NCBI RefSeq assembly: GCF_016428975.1
Contig: NZ_JAELTT010000020.1
Location: 1 to 64,000, forward strand
DNA: 64,000 bases
Source: Dyella sp. ASV21
GTDB taxonomy: Bacteria > Pseudomonadota > Gammaproteobacteria > Xanthomonadales > Rhodanobacteraceae
Reading direction: 5' to 3'
This document shows positions 45,917 to 58,122 of the stretch, in pieces. The notes beneath the pieces were generated by a model. The model searched no databases and was not told where the DNA came from. It was given only the letters and a program-made list of their open reading frames with translations. A program made the translations under genes and the position numbers. How positions within the stretch are numbered: the first letter of the stretch is position 1; each line of letters opens with the position of its first letter.

Positions 45917-47727
45917 CACAGTGCGTCCTCCCAGCGCCGCGACAGGCGCATGGCGGCCTGGATCAGGCCGACCATCGAATAGGTTTGCGGAAAATTGCCC
46001 CAGTGCTCGCCGGTGGCCGGTGCGATGTCCTCCGACAGCAGGCCCAGCGGATTACGCTGGGTGAGCATGTGCTCGAACATGGCGCGGGCGCGTTGCGTGC
46101 GGCCGGTGGCGGCAAGCGCGTCGATGTACCAGAACGTGCAGATGTTGAAGCTCGTTTCCGGTGCACCGAAATCATCGGGGGCGATGTATCGGAACAGGTA
46201 ATCGCCGCGTCCCAGCGCCTCGCCGATGGCATCTACCGTGGCGATGAAGCGCGGGTCCATGGCGTGGATAAAGCCGATATCGGCGAGCAGCAGCAGGCTC
46301 GCGTCGAGGTGCTCGCCATCGTAGGCATCCACAAAGGTGCCCAGGCGTTCGTTCCAGGCGTGTGCTTCGATGCGTGCATGCAAGGCCTCGGCCTCGTTGT
46401 GCCAATGGCGCGCGCGCTCGTCCAGGCCTAGTTCGGTGGCGATGTGAGCCAGTCGTTCGCAGGCAGCCCAGCACATGGCGGCCGAATAGGTGTGCACGGC
46501 GGCGCGTCCACGGAATTCCCACAGGCCCGCATCGGGCAGTTCGGCCATGCGCAATGCCATGGCGCCCATGCGTTCCAGGCGCTGGAAGCTCAACTCATCG
46601 CCTTGGCGCTCGAGCCGGCGATCGAAGAAGGTCTGTGCCGCGGCCAGCACCACCGATCCGTACACATCGTTCTGGCGCTGGCGCCAGGCATCGTTGCCGA
46701 CGCGTACCGGGCCCATTTGACGGTAGCCCGCTAGGCTGGCTACCTGCGTCTCGGTCAGCTCGTGCTCGAAGGTGATGCCGAATACCGGCCCCACTTCGCG
46801 TTCGCCATCAGCGGCCACCAGATTGAATACGTAGCGGATGTATTCCTCCATGCTGCGCGTGGCACCCAGGCGGTTGAGCGCACGCACGGTAAACGCCGCG
46901 TCGCGCAGCCAGCAGTAGCGGTAATCCCAGTTGCGGGCGGAATGGGGCGATTCGGGAATGGAGGTGGTAAGTGCGGCCACGATGGCGCCGGTGGCTTCGT
47001 ACTGGCACAGCTTGAGCGTGATCGCCGCGCGGATCACCGCCTCCTGCCACTCGTACGGCACCGATAGATTGCGCACCCATTCGCGCCAGTAATCCAGTGT
47101 GCGCTCAAGCGTGTGGTGGATGAAATCGGCGGCGCTATGGGTCAGCGTTTCGTCCGGCCCGAACACGAAGTGCGCAGGGCGCTCCAGGATAAACGGCAGG
47201 CCGCGCTCGATCATCACCGAGGCGACATCGCTGGTCAGTCGCTGCACCACGTCGCTGAGCAGAAACCGGATGTGGTTGCTGCCGGAGGTGGTTTGCGGCG
47301 CACGCGCACCGTACTCGCACAGCGGGCGCAGCAGCACGCGGATGCGAGGGGCGCCGCCCAAGGGACGCACGCGGCGAGCGAGCAGCACCGGGTGATAAAA
47401 GCGGCCACGCGTGCGGAAGCGCGGCGCGTAGTCCACGATCTCCACACCGGCGCCATGCTGGTCGTACAGCCGGGTCACCAGAACCGCCGTGTTGGGAAGG
47501 TAGTGCTGTTCGGCGCGCTCGAAATCCTCGAGCTGGATGGTCCAGTCGCCACCTTCGTGCTGGGGCGACAACAACTGGCAGAAACTGGCATCGCTGTCGA
47601 AGCGGGGCAGGCAGCCCCAGACGATGCGTCCGCGACCATCGATCAGGGCGGCAACACTACCGTTGCCGATGACGCCCAGGGCCAGGCTGGCCTGGGTGTC
47701 AGGTGCTTCCTCCGGGGGGATGGGCAT
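45916..47727 (-). CDS. GH15 family glycosidase (glucoamylase/trehalase type)
   Basis: A 603-residue cytosolic protein of glycoside hydrolase family 15 with no signal peptide. An N-terminal beta-sandwich ([27 protein letters not shown]-like start) precedes an (alpha/alpha)6 barrel with [16 protein letters not shown] and the C-terminal [19 protein letters not shown]15 proteins of this shape in actinobacteria and archaea are trehalases; others are glucoamylases. Sitting between otsB and otsA it is most simply a trehalase or other regulator of the trehalose pool. It starts inside the 3' end of otsB (ATG 47727, with GGAG upstream; ATG 47742 also possible) and ends in a TGATG overlap with otsA. Confidence 0.87.
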   Translation of the reverse strand: MPIPPEEAPDTQASLALGVIGNGSVAALIDGRGRIVWGCLPRFDSDASFCQLLSPQHEGGDWTIQLEDFERAEQHYLPNTAVLVTRLYDQHGAGVEIVDYAPRFRTRGRFYHPVLLARRVRPLGGAPRIRVLLRPLCEYGARAPQTTSGSNHIRFLLSDVVQRLTSDVASVMIERGLPFILERPAHFVFGPDETLTHSAADFIHHTLERTLDYWREWVRNLSVPYEWQEAVIRAAITLKLCQYEATGAIVAALTTSIPESPHSARNWDYRYCWLRDAAFTVRALNRLGATRSMEEYIRYVFNLVAADGEREVGPVFGITFEHELTETQVASLAGYRQMGPVRVGNDAWRQRQNDVYGSVVLAAAQTFFDRRLERQGDELSFQRLERMGAMALRMAELPDAGLWEFRGRAAVHTYSAAMCWAACERLAHIATELGLDERARHWHNEAEALHARIEAHAWNERLGTFVDAYDGEHLDASLLLLADIGFIHAMDPRFIATVDAIGEALGRGDYLFRYIAPDDFGAPETSFNICTFWYIDALAATGRTQRARAMFEHMLTQRNPLGLLSEDIAPATGEHWGNFPQTYSMVGLIQAAMRLSRRWEDAL

Positions 47728-48502
47728 GCGAGAGGGCTCCATGCTTGAGTGCGTACAAGACGCGGAACAGCCAGGCGCGCGCAGCAGCGGGCTCCGGCAG
47801 CGAATATTGGGCAACGCTGGGTTTGCGCGCGCCGATGCGCACGCTGAAGCCCCGCTGCCGATGGGCGGCGGCGAAGCCGTGCTCGTCGGTCAGGTCGTCG
47901 CCCACATACACCGGTATGCGGCCGTGGAACGGTCGGTTGGCCAGCAGGCCCTCCACCGCCTTGCCCTTGTCCATGCCTTCCGGCTTGAGCTCGATCACCA
48001 GGCTACCCATTTGCATCTCGTAGCCCTGCAGGCGAGGCAGCAGTGCCTCGATGCGCGCGCGCAGGGCATCGAAGCGCCCTGGCGCGGTACGGCAATGCAA
48101 GGCGATGGCGATGCCTTTGTCTTCCAGCGTGACGCCGGGCAAGCCGGCCGCCACGGCGCCCGCCAGTTCGCGCACCAGCACGCGCCGTGCCGCGCCAATA
48201 TGCACACCGCGATAGCGACCATCCGGGCCGCGCAGTTCCAGCCCGTGCAAACCTGCCATGGCCCAGCGCGGATGGCAGAACAGGTCGTCCAGGTCGTCCA
48301 GGCTGCGCCCGCTGACCAGGGCGAGCGCGCCATCGAGCGTGCCGTGCAAGTCGTCCAGCAATTCGCGCAGGCGCGCATCCACGCTGACCTGATCGGGACG
48401 ATCGGCAAAATCGAGCAGGGTGCCGTCTACGTCGAGGAACAGCGCCCAGCGATCATCCACGCCGGGCAGCGGCGGGGCCGGAAGGGGCAGGCGAGCGGAC
48501 AT
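47699..48502 (-). CDS. otsB: Trehalose-6-phosphate phosphatase
   Basis: A 267-residue HAD phosphatase that removes phosphate from trehalose-6-phosphate. The nucleophile and acid are in [34 protein letters not shown] and the late [13 protein letters not shown] complete the HAD and TPP patterns. ATG 48502 gives a typical start. First gene of the otsB-GH15-otsA operon, whose three open frames overlap each other, and divergent from clpB. Confidence 0.95.
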   Translation of the reverse strand: MSARLPLPAPPLPGVDDRWALFLDVDGTLLDFADRPDQVSVDARLRELLDDLHGTLDGALALVSGRSLDDLDDLFCHPRWAMAGLHGLELRGPDGRYRGVHIGAARRVLVRELAGAVAAGLPGVTLEDKGIAIALHCRTAPGRFDALRARIEALLPRLQGYEMQMGSLVIELKPEGMDKGKAVEGLLANRPFHGRIPVYVGDDLTDEHGFAAAHRQRGFSVRIGARKPSVAQYSLPEPAAARAWLFRVLYALKHGALSHAHPPGGST

Positions 48503-48616
48503 GGTGGGCAAGGGGGCAGGCGATAACACGGTTGTCAGCCTATCAAGGCAAATGTGAAGGCGATCTATGGGTGGCGTACACGACTGAAGAAGGGCCAACC
48601 GCGGCAGCATGTCACG

Positions 48617-48644
48617 CTTGAATCGTGCCATGCCGTCCGCATCT
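48617..48644 (+). promoter_or_regulatory. Sigma-32 heat-shock promoter for clpB
   Basis: CTTGAAT at 48617-48623, then 13 bases, then CCGCATCT at 48637-48644. The RpoH consensus is CTTGAAA, 13-14 bases, CCCCATNT, so only two positions differ. Transcription would start near 48650, about 50 bases before the clpB ATG. Confidence 0.82.
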
Positions 48645-48698
48645 CGGCGGGCAGTGGCGGCGCGGCCGCCAGATCCTATTGACGAGGGGGATAGACCC

Positions 48699-51281
<2,583 letters not shown>

Positions 51282-51309
51282 TGCGGCCCCATTGAAGTGA
51301 TGCGTGATG

Positions 51310-51349
51310 AGCGCCCGTCTTGCGAGAGCACGGCGGGCGCTTTGCTTTT
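51310..51349 (+). terminator. Terminator of clpB
   Basis: AGCGCCCG (51310-51317) pairs with CGGGCGCT (51334-51341), followed by TTGCTTTT; the inner loop can pair further (TGC/GCA). It starts 28 bases after the clpB stop. Confidence 0.72.
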
Positions 51350-51390
51350 GAGGCTTGGGTTTGCACCGTCGCCGCGACCCGAGCGATGAC

Positions 51391-51409
51391 ATGGGGCACA
51401 TGGCCCCAT
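51391..51409 (+). repeat. Hairpin upstream of the cobalamin riboswitch
   Basis: Perfect 7-bp inverted repeat ATGGGGC / GCCCCAT with a 5-base loop, about 30 bases before the riboswitch. It may mark the promoter region; no function can be assigned. Confidence 0.4.
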
Positions 51410-51439
51410 CGTTTCGACGTCTGTTACCATGCCGCTCGC

Positions 51440-51655
51440 CTGAGGTGACCACCGGTGCTGTACCGGTGGTTGAAACGGGAATCCGGTGCGGCGCTGATGC
51501 GCCTAGTCCGGAGCTGCCCCCGCAACGGTAGGCGAACGGTGATCCCTGGTGGTCGCCGGAACGGCATCCAAGCCACTGTGCATTCAACGCATGGGAAGGC
51601 GCTGTTCCGCAGGACATGACGTCCTCGTTCGTAAGCCCGGAGACCGGCCTCAAGG
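51440..51655 (+). ncRNA. Cobalamin (adenosylcobalamin) riboswitch
   Basis: A leader RNA with the class hallmarks in order: a stem CCACCGGT / ACCGGTGG, then GAAACGGGAATCCGGTG, AGTCCGGAGCTGCCCCCGCA ACGGTA, the B12 box AGCCACTGTGC (near 51571), GGGAAGGCGC, and the closing GTAAGCCCGGAGACCGGCC. It lies directly upstream of btuB, whose start codon is about 125 bases further. The expression platform (51656-51780) contains possible long-range pairs such as ACAGGC (51665) with GCCTGT (51730) just before TTT, so control by termination is possible but unproven. High cobalamin should switch the operon off. Confidence 0.95.
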
Positions 51656-51780
51656 TACGACCAGACAGGCGGTGGGCCATGTCATGGATGCCGTGCCTTG
51701 CTGCGCGGCCGCCATCGCTCCTTCCGCCTGCCTGTTTTCCGAGTTACCCGCGCGGGCAGGCGCGGTCAAGGAGCAGTGTT

Positions 51781-53628
51781 TTGGCCATCCAAGTTACTTT
51801 CGTACGTCGCGCCGTGTTGGCGTCGGCGCTGTTGTCCGTGCTTACCCCGGCCTTCGCCGATAGCGCCACCGACCTCGACAGCGTGGTGGTTACCGCCACG
51901 CGAACGGCGCAAACGCAGGATCAGACCCTTTCCGCAGTGACGGTGATCGACCGTGCCGATATCGAGCGTCTGCAGCCATCGTCGCTGGCGGATCTGTTGC
52001 GCGGTACCCCCGGCCTGCAACTCGCCAACAACGGCGGCCCCGGTAAATCCACCAGCGTGTTCCTGCGCGGCACCGAATCGGATCACGTGCTGGTGTTGAT
52101 CGACGGCATCAAGATCGGCTCGGCCACCCTGGGCACGGCCGCCCTGCAGGACATCCCCGTCGAACAGGTCGAACGTATCGAGATCGTGCGCGGCCCCTTC
52201 TCCAGCCTCTACGGCTCGGAGGCCATCGGTGGCGTGATCCAGATCTTCACCCGCCGTCCGGAGGGGGCCTTCGTGCCGAGTTTCATGCTGGGCGTGGGCA
52301 GTTACGGCCATCTCAGCGGTTCGGCGGGTCTGGCGGGTAAGGTCGGTAATGGCTGGTATGCGCTGGAGGCCTCGCATGACCAGACGGATGGCATCAACGC
52401 TTGTCGTGTCGGTGCGTTGGAAGCCGGCGCGGGTTGCTTCGCCGATCAGCCGGACAAGGACGGCTATCGCAACAACGCACTCACGCTGCAAGGGGGCTAT
52501 CGCTTCGACGAGCAGTGGGATGCCGATGCGCGCGCCTTCCGCAGCGAGGGTCACAATTGGTACGACGGCAGCTATTCCGACTATGCGGAAAGTGCGACCC
52601 AGGTGGTCGGCGGCCGTGTGCACTATCGGCCGAGCCAGGCGCTCACTTTCACCCTTAGCCTGGGCACCAGTGGCGATTTCAGTAAGGATTATCTGCACGG
52701 CATCTACAAGGATCGCTTCGATACGCACCGCGATGTCGGATCACTCCAGGCCGATGCAGCCGTGTGGGGCGGTGTGCTGACCGGCGGCTTCGACTGGCAG
52801 CGCGATGCTGTGGACAGCACCACGACCTACGCCGTGGATAGCCGCATCAATCGGGGCGTGTTCGCCCAGTGGCAGCAGACGTTCGGACGCCAGTCGCTGC
52901 AGGCCAGCGTGCGCCGCGACGACAATAGCCAGTTCGGCGGCAAGAACACGGGTAGCCTGCTGTGGGGTTGGGATTTCACGCAGACCCTGCGGCTTACGGC
53001 CAGTTACGGCACTGCGTTCAAGGCGCCGACCTTCAACGAGCTGTATTACCCGTACTACGGCAACCCCAACCTGAGCCCCGAGAAGTCGCGCAATATCGAG
53101 TTGGGCCTGCGCGGCAGTTATGGCTGGGGTTACTGGTCACTCAATGCATTTCGCAACAACGTCTCGGACCTGATTACCTACGACGCCGCCACGGGTGCGC
53201 CAGGCAACGTGGAAGATGCACGCATTCGTGGCGCGGAAGCCGTGCTGAGCGGGCATGTAGCCGGTTGGCTGGTCACCGGCACGGCAACCTGGCTGGACCC
53301 GCGCGACGAGTCGAACGGCTACCACGGCAACCTGTTGCCGCGCCGCGCGCGCCAGTCGGGGCGTGTCGACCTGGATCGGAGCTTTGGCGATTTCAGCATA
53401 GGCGGCACCTGGTACGCGGCAGGCCGTCGTTACGATGATCTGGCCAATCGCCATGAGCTGGGCGGTTACGCCACCACCGATCTGCGCGTGGCCTACGCGA
53501 TCACGCGCGAGTTGAAAGTGCAGCTTGCCCTCAACAACGCGTTCGCCAAGAACTACGAAACCGCCTGGTATTACAACCAGCCGGGGCGCAACGCCATGCT
53601 GACCCTGCGCTACCAGCCCGCACTGTGA
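51781..53628 (+). CDS. btuB: TonB-dependent vitamin B12 receptor BtuB
   Basis: A 615-residue outer-membrane receptor that takes up cobalamins and corrinoids with TonB energy. The start is probably TTG 51781, seven bases after AAGGAG; it begins a signal peptide (AIQVTFVRRAVLASALLSVL, cut after AFA). The TonB box region is TDLDSVVVTATRT; the plug follows with LADLLRGTPGLQL and IEIVRGPFSSLYGSEAIGG; the barrel ends AMLTLRYQPAL. Length equals E. coli BtuB (614). It is the first gene after the cobalamin riboswitch and heads the salvage operon, with a hairpin after it. Confidence 0.94.
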   Translation: MAIQVTFVRRAVLASALLSVLTPAFADSATDLDSVVVTATRTAQTQDQTLSAVTVIDRADIERLQPSSLADLLRGTPGLQLANNGGPGKSTSVFLRGTESDHVLVLIDGIKIGSATLGTAALQDIPVEQVERIEIVRGPFSSLYGSEAIGGVIQIFTRRPEGAFVPSFMLGVGSYGHLSGSAGLAGKVGNGWYALEASHDQTDGINACRVGALEAGAGCFADQPDKDGYRNNALTLQGGYRFDEQWDADARAFRSEGHNWYDGSYSDYAESATQVVGGRVHYRPSQALTFTLSLGTSGDFSKDYLHGIYKDRFDTHRDVGSLQADAAVWGGVLTGGFDWQRDAVDSTTTYAVDSRINRGVFAQWQQTFGRQSLQASVRRDDNSQFGGKNTGSLLWGWDFTQTLRLTASYGTAFKAPTFNELYYPYYGNPNLSPEKSRNIELGLRGSYGWGYWSLNAFRNNVSDLITYDAATGAPGNVEDARIRGAEAVLSGHVAGWLVTGTATWLDPRDESNGYHGNLLPRRARQSGRVDLDRSFGDFSIGGTWYAAGRRYDDLANRHELGGYATTDLRVAYAITRELKVQLALNNAFAKNYETAWYYNQPGRNAMLTLRYQPAL

Positions 53629-53633
53629 CACGC

Positions 53634-53665
53634 ACGCGGGACCGGACGATCCGGTCCCGCGTTTT
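53634..53665 (+). terminator. Hairpin-plus-T terminator/attenuator between btuB and btuM
   Basis: ACGCGGGACCGGA / TCCGGTCCCGCGT, a 13-bp perfect stem with a CGA loop followed by TTTCC. It lies 6 bases after the btuB stop and 22 bases before the next start codon, so it should reduce read-through from btuB into the cobalamin synthesis genes. Confidence 0.82.
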
Positions 53666-53686
53666 CCATCGATCTGGAGTAACGAG

Positions 53687-54274
53687 ATGACGATATCCCG
53701 TGGTTCCCGTTTTGCGGTACTTTCGTTAGGTCTGGTGGCGGTGATGGTCGCCACGCGCTTCAAGCACTTTGGCGATGTGCTGCACCTGCCGGATGCCTCC
53801 ATGGCGGTGTTCTTTCTCGGCGGCATGTACCTGCGCCGGCACGCGATGTTTGTGCTGCTGGTGCTGCTGGCGGTGGCGCTCGACTGGGTTTCGATCCGCT
53901 ATGCCGGGGTGAGCGATTTCTGCGTAACGGCCGCCTATGCGTTTCTGCCGTTGGCTTACGCGGCGTTGTGGTATGCCGGGCGTTGGTACGCGCCGCGCCT
54001 GCGTGGGCGGGTGGGGTCGCTGGTCGGCGCATTTGCCGTCGCTTGGATGGCGGCGTGCGTGTCCTTTGCCATCTCCAATGGATCGTTCTACTGGCTGGGC
54101 GGGCGCTATGCCCACCCGCATGTTGGCGAATACCTGGCGCGTCTGTGGCAGTGGGGGCCGCTATTCGTGCGTACCACGTTGAGCTACGTCGCGGTGGCGC
54201 TGGTGTCGCATGCCATATGCGCACGTATCGCGGCACACTCTCCGGCAACCCATCAGCACGAGGTTGGCGCATGA
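53687..54274 (+). CDS. btuM: BtuM-like inner-membrane cobalamin transporter
   Basis: A 195-residue protein with five to six hydrophobic helices, between btuB and the adenosyltransferase gene and 4 bases overlapped with the latter. Size, helix pattern and B12-operon position fit BtuM, a solitary S-component-like B12 transporter that in Thiobacillus denitrificans binds cobalamin base-off with a conserved cysteine (Cys80) as cobalt ligand. Here the only cysteine in the corresponding part is Cys79, in GVSDFCVTAA. No btuCDF or ECF genes are in the window, so this is the best candidate for the inner-membrane step. I assign it from remembered family traits and context, not an alignment; other small membrane families remain possible. 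Confidence 0.68.
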   Translation: MTISRGSRFAVLSLGLVAVMVATRFKHFGDVLHLPDASMAVFFLGGMYLRRHAMFVLLVLLAVALDWVSIRYAGVSDFCVTAAYAFLPLAYAALWYAGRWYAPRLRGRVGSLVGAFAVAWMAACVSFAISNGSFYWLGGRYAHPHVGEYLARLWQWGPLFVRTTLSYVAVALVSHAICARIAAHSPATHQHEVGA

Positions 54275-54900
54275 GCGACACCGAACAAGGCCAAGGCGAA
54301 ACGACGCCCGAGCAGCGTCATCGCGAACGCATGCAGCGCAAGAAGGAACTGGTCGACCGCAAGATCGCTCGTGCCACCATCGAGCGCGGCGTCTTGGTGG
54401 TCAACACGGGTAACGGCAAGGGCAAGAGCTCGTCGGGCTTCGGCATGTTGGCGCGCTCGCTGGGGCATGGCTTTCATTGCGGCGTGGTGCAGTTCATCAA
54501 AGGCAGCTTTTCGACGGGCGAGGAAGCATTCTTTCGCCGCTTTCCCGACGAGCTGGACTATCACGTGATGGGCGAGGGCTACACCTGGGAGACCCAGGAC
54601 AAGAGTCGCGACATCGCCGCCGCTGATGCCGCCTGGACGATCGCCGCCACGATGCTGGCCGATGCGCGCTATGACTTTGTCTTGTTGGACGAACTCAATA
54701 TCGCCTTGGTGAAGGGTTACCTTGACGTGGACAAGGTATGCCATGCCCTCGCTACGCGGCCGCCGCAGCAACATGTGGTGGTTACCGGCCGCGGTGCGCC
54801 CGATGCTTTGGTAGAGCTGGCCGACACGGTGACGGAAATGCGCCTGGTCAAGCATGCGTTCCAGGCCGGCATCCGCGCCCAGAAGGGCATCGAACTCTAA
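54271..54900 (+). CDS. cobO: Corrinoid adenosyltransferase (CobO/BtuR/CobA type)
   Basis: A 209-residue ATP:cob(I)alamin adenosyltransferase that adds the upper adenosyl ligand to corrinoids. The P-loop TGNGKGKSSSGFG and the following VVQFIKGSFSTGEE and FVLLDELNIALVKGY are diagnostic. A Gln/Glu/Arg-rich N-terminal helix (1-40, RHRERMQRKKELVDRKI) covers the active site, as in the family. The ATG overlaps the upstream membrane-protein gene by 4 bases. E. coli calls this gene btuR, Salmonella cobA, Pseudomonas cobO. Confidence 0.95.
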   Translation: MSDTEQGQGETTPEQRHRERMQRKKELVDRKIARATIERGVLVVNTGNGKGKSSSGFGMLARSLGHGFHCGVVQFIKGSFSTGEEAFFRRFPDELDYHVMGEGYTWETQDKSRDIAAADAAWTIAATMLADARYDFVLLDELNIALVKGYLDVDKVCHALATRPPQQHVVVTGRGAPDALVELADTVTEMRLVKHAFQAGIRAQKGIEL

Positions 54901-54909
54901 GTGGCGACC

Positions 54910-56208
54910 ATGACTGAACAAGCGCATACCTGTCCTGCCTTGCTGGTTTCGGCACCGGCCTCGGGCCAGGGTAAAACCTCGGTGACCGCGGCGTTGGCGC
55001 GTTGGCATACCCGAGCGGGCAAGCGCGTGCGCGTATTCAAGACGGGCCCGGATTTTCTCGATCCGATGGTGCTTGAGCGTGCCAGCGGGGCAGCGGTATA
55101 TCAGCTCGATCTGTGGATGGCGGGCGAAGACGATGTGCGCGCGCGCTTGCATCAGGCGGCCGGCGAGGCCGATCTGCTGCTCGTGGAAGGCGTGATGGGT
55201 CTGTTCGACGGCGGGCTGTCCAGCGCGGACTTGGCGCAGCGCCTTGGCCTGCCGGTGCTGGCCGTGATCGACGGCTCGGCCATGGCGCAGACGTTCGGCG
55301 CCATCGCGCTGGGCCTGGCTCGCTACGCCGAGGGTCTCACGGTGTACGGTGTGGCGGCCAATCGTATCGGCAGTCCGTATCACGCGCAGTTGCTGGCGGG
55401 GAGTTTGCCGTCCGAACTGCGATGGCTTGGCGCCTTGCCGCGCGAGACCTCGCTGGCCTTGCCCGAGCGTCACCTTGGTCTGGTGGCCGCTCATGAACTG
55501 GACGACCTCGATGCCCGGCTCGATGCCTTGGCCGATGCCTGGGCCATGCATGCGACACCCGACCTGCCACCGCCGGTGAGTTTCTTTAGCCACGCCAGTC
55601 CGGCGATACCGTCGCTGTTGCATGGTGTTCGCATTGCCGTGGCGCGGGATGCGGCGTTCTGCTTTCTATACCCGGCGAATCTCGATTTGCTGCGCGCCGC
55701 AGGAGCACAGTTGGAGTTCTTCTCGCCGCTGGCGGGTGATGCGTTGCCGGCATGCGACGCCGTGTGGTTGCCGGGCGGCTACCCGGAATTGCATTTGACC
55801 GTGTTGGCGCAACAGGCCGCGCTGCGGCAGGCGCTACATGCGCACGTGGATGCAGGCCGGCCCGTGCTGGCCGAGTGTGGCGGCCTGCTATATGCCTTGG
55901 ACACATTGGCCGACGCGGACGGCCACACGTATCCGATGGCCGGTTTGTTGCGCGGCACCGCACAGATGCAGCGGCGACTCGGTGGCTTGGGCATGCAGAG
56001 CGTGGCCTTGCCGGAGGGTAGCCTGCGAGGGCATACCTTCCACTATGCGTCCGCTGTCTTGCTGGATGCGCCGCTGGTGCAGGCCACCAACCCGGACGGT
56101 GGCCCGAGTCGCGAGGCGGTGTATCGCCGTGGACGACTCACCGCGAGCTTCGTGCACTTCTATTTCCCCTCCAATCCGGAGGCGGCGCAGCGGCTGTTCT
56201 TGCCGTGA
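54910..56208 (+). CDS. cbiA: Cobyrinate a,c-diamide synthase (CbiA/CobB)
   Basis: A 432-residue glutamine amidotransferase that amidates the a and c side chains of cobyrinate. The N-terminal P-loop-like ATPase domain has [19 protein letters not shown] and KTGPDFLDP; the C-terminal class I-type amidotransferase domain has [12 protein letters not shown], the nucleophile Cys in [11 protein letters not shown], and FHYASA near the end. ATG 54910 is chosen; GTG 54901 directly after the cobO stop is equally possible. This is the only gene of the corrin-ring side-chain part before adenosylation here, which is unusual in a salvage operon. Confidence 0.93.
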   Translation: MTEQAHTCPALLVSAPASGQGKTSVTAALARWHTRAGKRVRVFKTGPDFLDPMVLERASGAAVYQLDLWMAGEDDVRARLHQAAGEADLLLVEGVMGLFDGGLSSADLAQRLGLPVLAVIDGSAMAQTFGAIALGLARYAEGLTVYGVAANRIGSPYHAQLLAGSLPSELRWLGALPRETSLALPERHLGLVAAHELDDLDARLDALADAWAMHATPDLPPPVSFFSHASPAIPSLLHGVRIAVARDAAFCFLYPANLDLLRAAGAQLEFFSPLAGDALPACDAVWLPGGYPELHLTVLAQQAALRQALHAHVDAGRPVLAECGGLLYALDTLADADGHTYPMAGLLRGTAQMQRRLGGLGMQSVALPEGSLRGHTFHYASAVLLDAPLVQATNPDGGPSREAVYRRGRLTASFVHFYFPSNPEAAQRLFLP

Positions 56209-57131
56209 GTCAGGCCTTCGTCGCGCTGGCGGCCGTAGCGCTCGATGCGTGGCTGGGTGAGCCGCGGCGGGCGCATCCGCTGGTGGCGTTCGGTGGCCTT
56301 GCGCGCATGGTCGAGCAGCGCTGCTATGCGCAGCATCGCATCGCTGGCGTGTTGGCATGGACCATGGCGGTGCTGCCGTGGGTAGTGCTGATGGGGTGGC
56401 TCGCCGCTTGGCTGCATGCACGGCATCCCTGGTTTGGATACGCGCTGGATGCGGTTTCGCTGTACTTCGCCATGGGTTGTCGCAGCCTTGGTGAACACGC
56501 GCTGCCCGTGGCGCAGGCGCTGCGAGCGGGCGATCTGGCTGCGGCGCAGGCGGCGGTGGCGCGCATGGTGAGTCGCGATACCGGATGGCTCGATGCCACC
56601 CAGGTGGCGGCTGCGGCGACCGAGTCGGTGTTGGAGAACGGCAACGATGCGGTATTCGGCGCCTTGTTCTGGTTCGCACTGCTCGGCGCGCCGGGCGCGG
56701 TGCTCTATCGGCTGGCCAATACGCTGGATGCGATGTGGGGCTATCGCACGGCGCGTTACGAACGGTTTGGCTGGGCGGCCGCGCGTATCGACGATGTGCT
56801 GAACTACGTGCCGGCTCGCCTTACCGCGCTGAGCTATGTCTTGTTGGGCAATACGTGTGGCGCGTGGCGCTGCTGGCATTCGCAGGCGGCAGCCTGGGAT
56901 AGTCCCAATGCAGGGCCCGTCATGGCTGCGGGGGCAGGGGCGCTCGATGTTCGGTTGGGCGGTGCGGCGCCCTATGACGGCGTCTGGGAGTCGCGGCCGA
57001 TCCTGGGTCAGGGCGCCGTGCCCGACGCGCAAACCATTGTGCGCGCCTGGGGGCTGGTTCGTCGCACACTGATTTTGTGGTTGCTGGTACTGGGCTTGTT
57101 CGCTTTGATACGCGGAGGTTCCCATGCTTGA
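56205..57131 (+). CDS. cbiB: Adenosylcobinamide-phosphate synthase (CbiB/CobD)
   Basis: A 308-residue inner-membrane enzyme that attaches (R)-1-amino-2-propanol O-2-phosphate to adenosylcobyric acid. Family signs are [17 protein letters not shown] at the start, [21 protein letters not shown]-like VARMVSRDT and [19 protein letters not shown], and [14 protein letters not shown]. The start is GTG 56205, overlapping the cbiA stop (GTGA). Several hydrophobic helices are present, consistent with the membrane location of late B12 assembly with CobS. Confidence 0.94.
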   Translation: MSQAFVALAAVALDAWLGEPRRAHPLVAFGGLARMVEQRCYAQHRIAGVLAWTMAVLPWVVLMGWLAAWLHARHPWFGYALDAVSLYFAMGCRSLGEHALPVAQALRAGDLAAAQAAVARMVSRDTGWLDATQVAAAATESVLENGNDAVFGALFWFALLGAPGAVLYRLANTLDAMWGYRTARYERFGWAAARIDDVLNYVPARLTALSYVLLGNTCGAWRCWHSQAAAWDSPNAGPVMAAGAGALDVRLGGAAPYDGVWESRPILGQGAVPDAQTIVRAWGLVRRTLILWLLVLGLFALIRGGSHA

Positions 57132-58122
57132 GCACGGCGGTCGCTTGCGGCGCGCGGCGCGCGAGTACGGCAGGGCGGTGGAGCATTGGGTGGATCTTTC
57201 CACCGGCATTAGCCCATGGGGGTGGCCGGTGCCGGTGATTCCCGCATGGGCCTGGCAGCGCTTGCCGGAAGACGATGATGATCTGATCGAAGCGGCACGG
57301 GACTATTACTGTGCGCCCCATGTATGGCCCGTAGCCGGCTCGCAGGCGGCCATCCAGCACTTGCCGAGATTGCGTGGGCGGTCGCGGGTGGGGGTGATTT
57401 CACCGGGATACGGCGAACATGCGTATGCATGGCGCGCTGCAGGGTACGCGGTGGTCTCGCTGCCTGCCCGCGCCTTGCTCGAACGGGTGGCCGAGTTCGA
57501 TGTCGTCGTGCTGATCCACCCCAACAATCCGGGCGGCGAGCGCTTTGAGCATCGCGCCTTGCTCGCCTGCCATGCGTCGCTGGCGGCACGAGGTGGTTGG
57601 CTGATCGTGGACGAAGCCTTCATGGATGCCTCGCCGCAGGAAAGCCTCTGTCCGCAGTCCGCACGGGAAGGGCTGATCGTGTTGCGTTCCGTAGGCAAGT
57701 TCTTTGGTTTGGCCGGCGCGCGCGCGGGCTTTGTGTGTGCCAGCGTCGGTCTGCTTGGTGCCCTGCGCGAAGCAGTGGGCCCGTGGGCGTTGAGCGGGCC
57801 GACGCGTTACGTGGTGCAGCGTGCGCTGGAGGATCGAGCTTGGCAGGCGCGAGCGCGCACATGGTTGAGCGAACACAGTGCGCGCCTGGCGGCATTGCTG
57901 ACGCGACATGGCTTGACGCCCAGCGCCGGTTGCGCCTTTTTTCAGTGGTGTTGCGATGAGCGTGCGGCAGTACTGCATCGTGCGTTGGCGATGCAGGGTG
58001 TGCTGACGCGTTTGTTCGATACGCCGCGCAGCCTGCGCTTCGGGCTGCCCGCGGATGAAGTCGCATGGCATCGACTGGATGGGGCGCTGGCGTCGTTGGC
58101 CATCAGGGAGGCCGTGTCGTGA
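57124..58122 (+). CDS. cobD: L-threonine-O-3-phosphate decarboxylase (CobD/CobC type)
   Basis: A 332-residue PLP enzyme of the class I aminotransferase fold that makes the aminopropanol phosphate linker used by CbiB. Visible: [13 protein letters not shown] and [12 protein letters not shown] near the start, [24 protein letters not shown], and the PLP lysine in [17 protein letters not shown]. The ATG overlaps the cbiB stop by 8 bases (ATGCTTGA). In Pseudomonas naming this gene is cobC. The threonine kinase PduX/BluE that supplies its substrate is not in the window. Confidence 0.92.
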   Translation: MLEHGGRLRRAAREYGRAVEHWVDLSTGISPWGWPVPVIPAWAWQRLPEDDDDLIEAARDYYCAPHVWPVAGSQAAIQHLPRLRGRSRVGVISPGYGEHAYAWRAAGYAVVSLPARALLERVAEFDVVVLIHPNNPGGERFEHRALLACHASLAARGGWLIVDEAFMDASPQESLCPQSAREGLIVLRSVGKFFGLAGARAGFVCASVGLLGALREAVGPWALSGPTRYVVQRALEDRAWQARARTWLSEHSARLAALLTRHGLTPSAGCAFFQWCCDERAAVLHRALAMQGVLTRLFDTPRSLRFGLPADEVAWHRLDGALASLAIREAVS

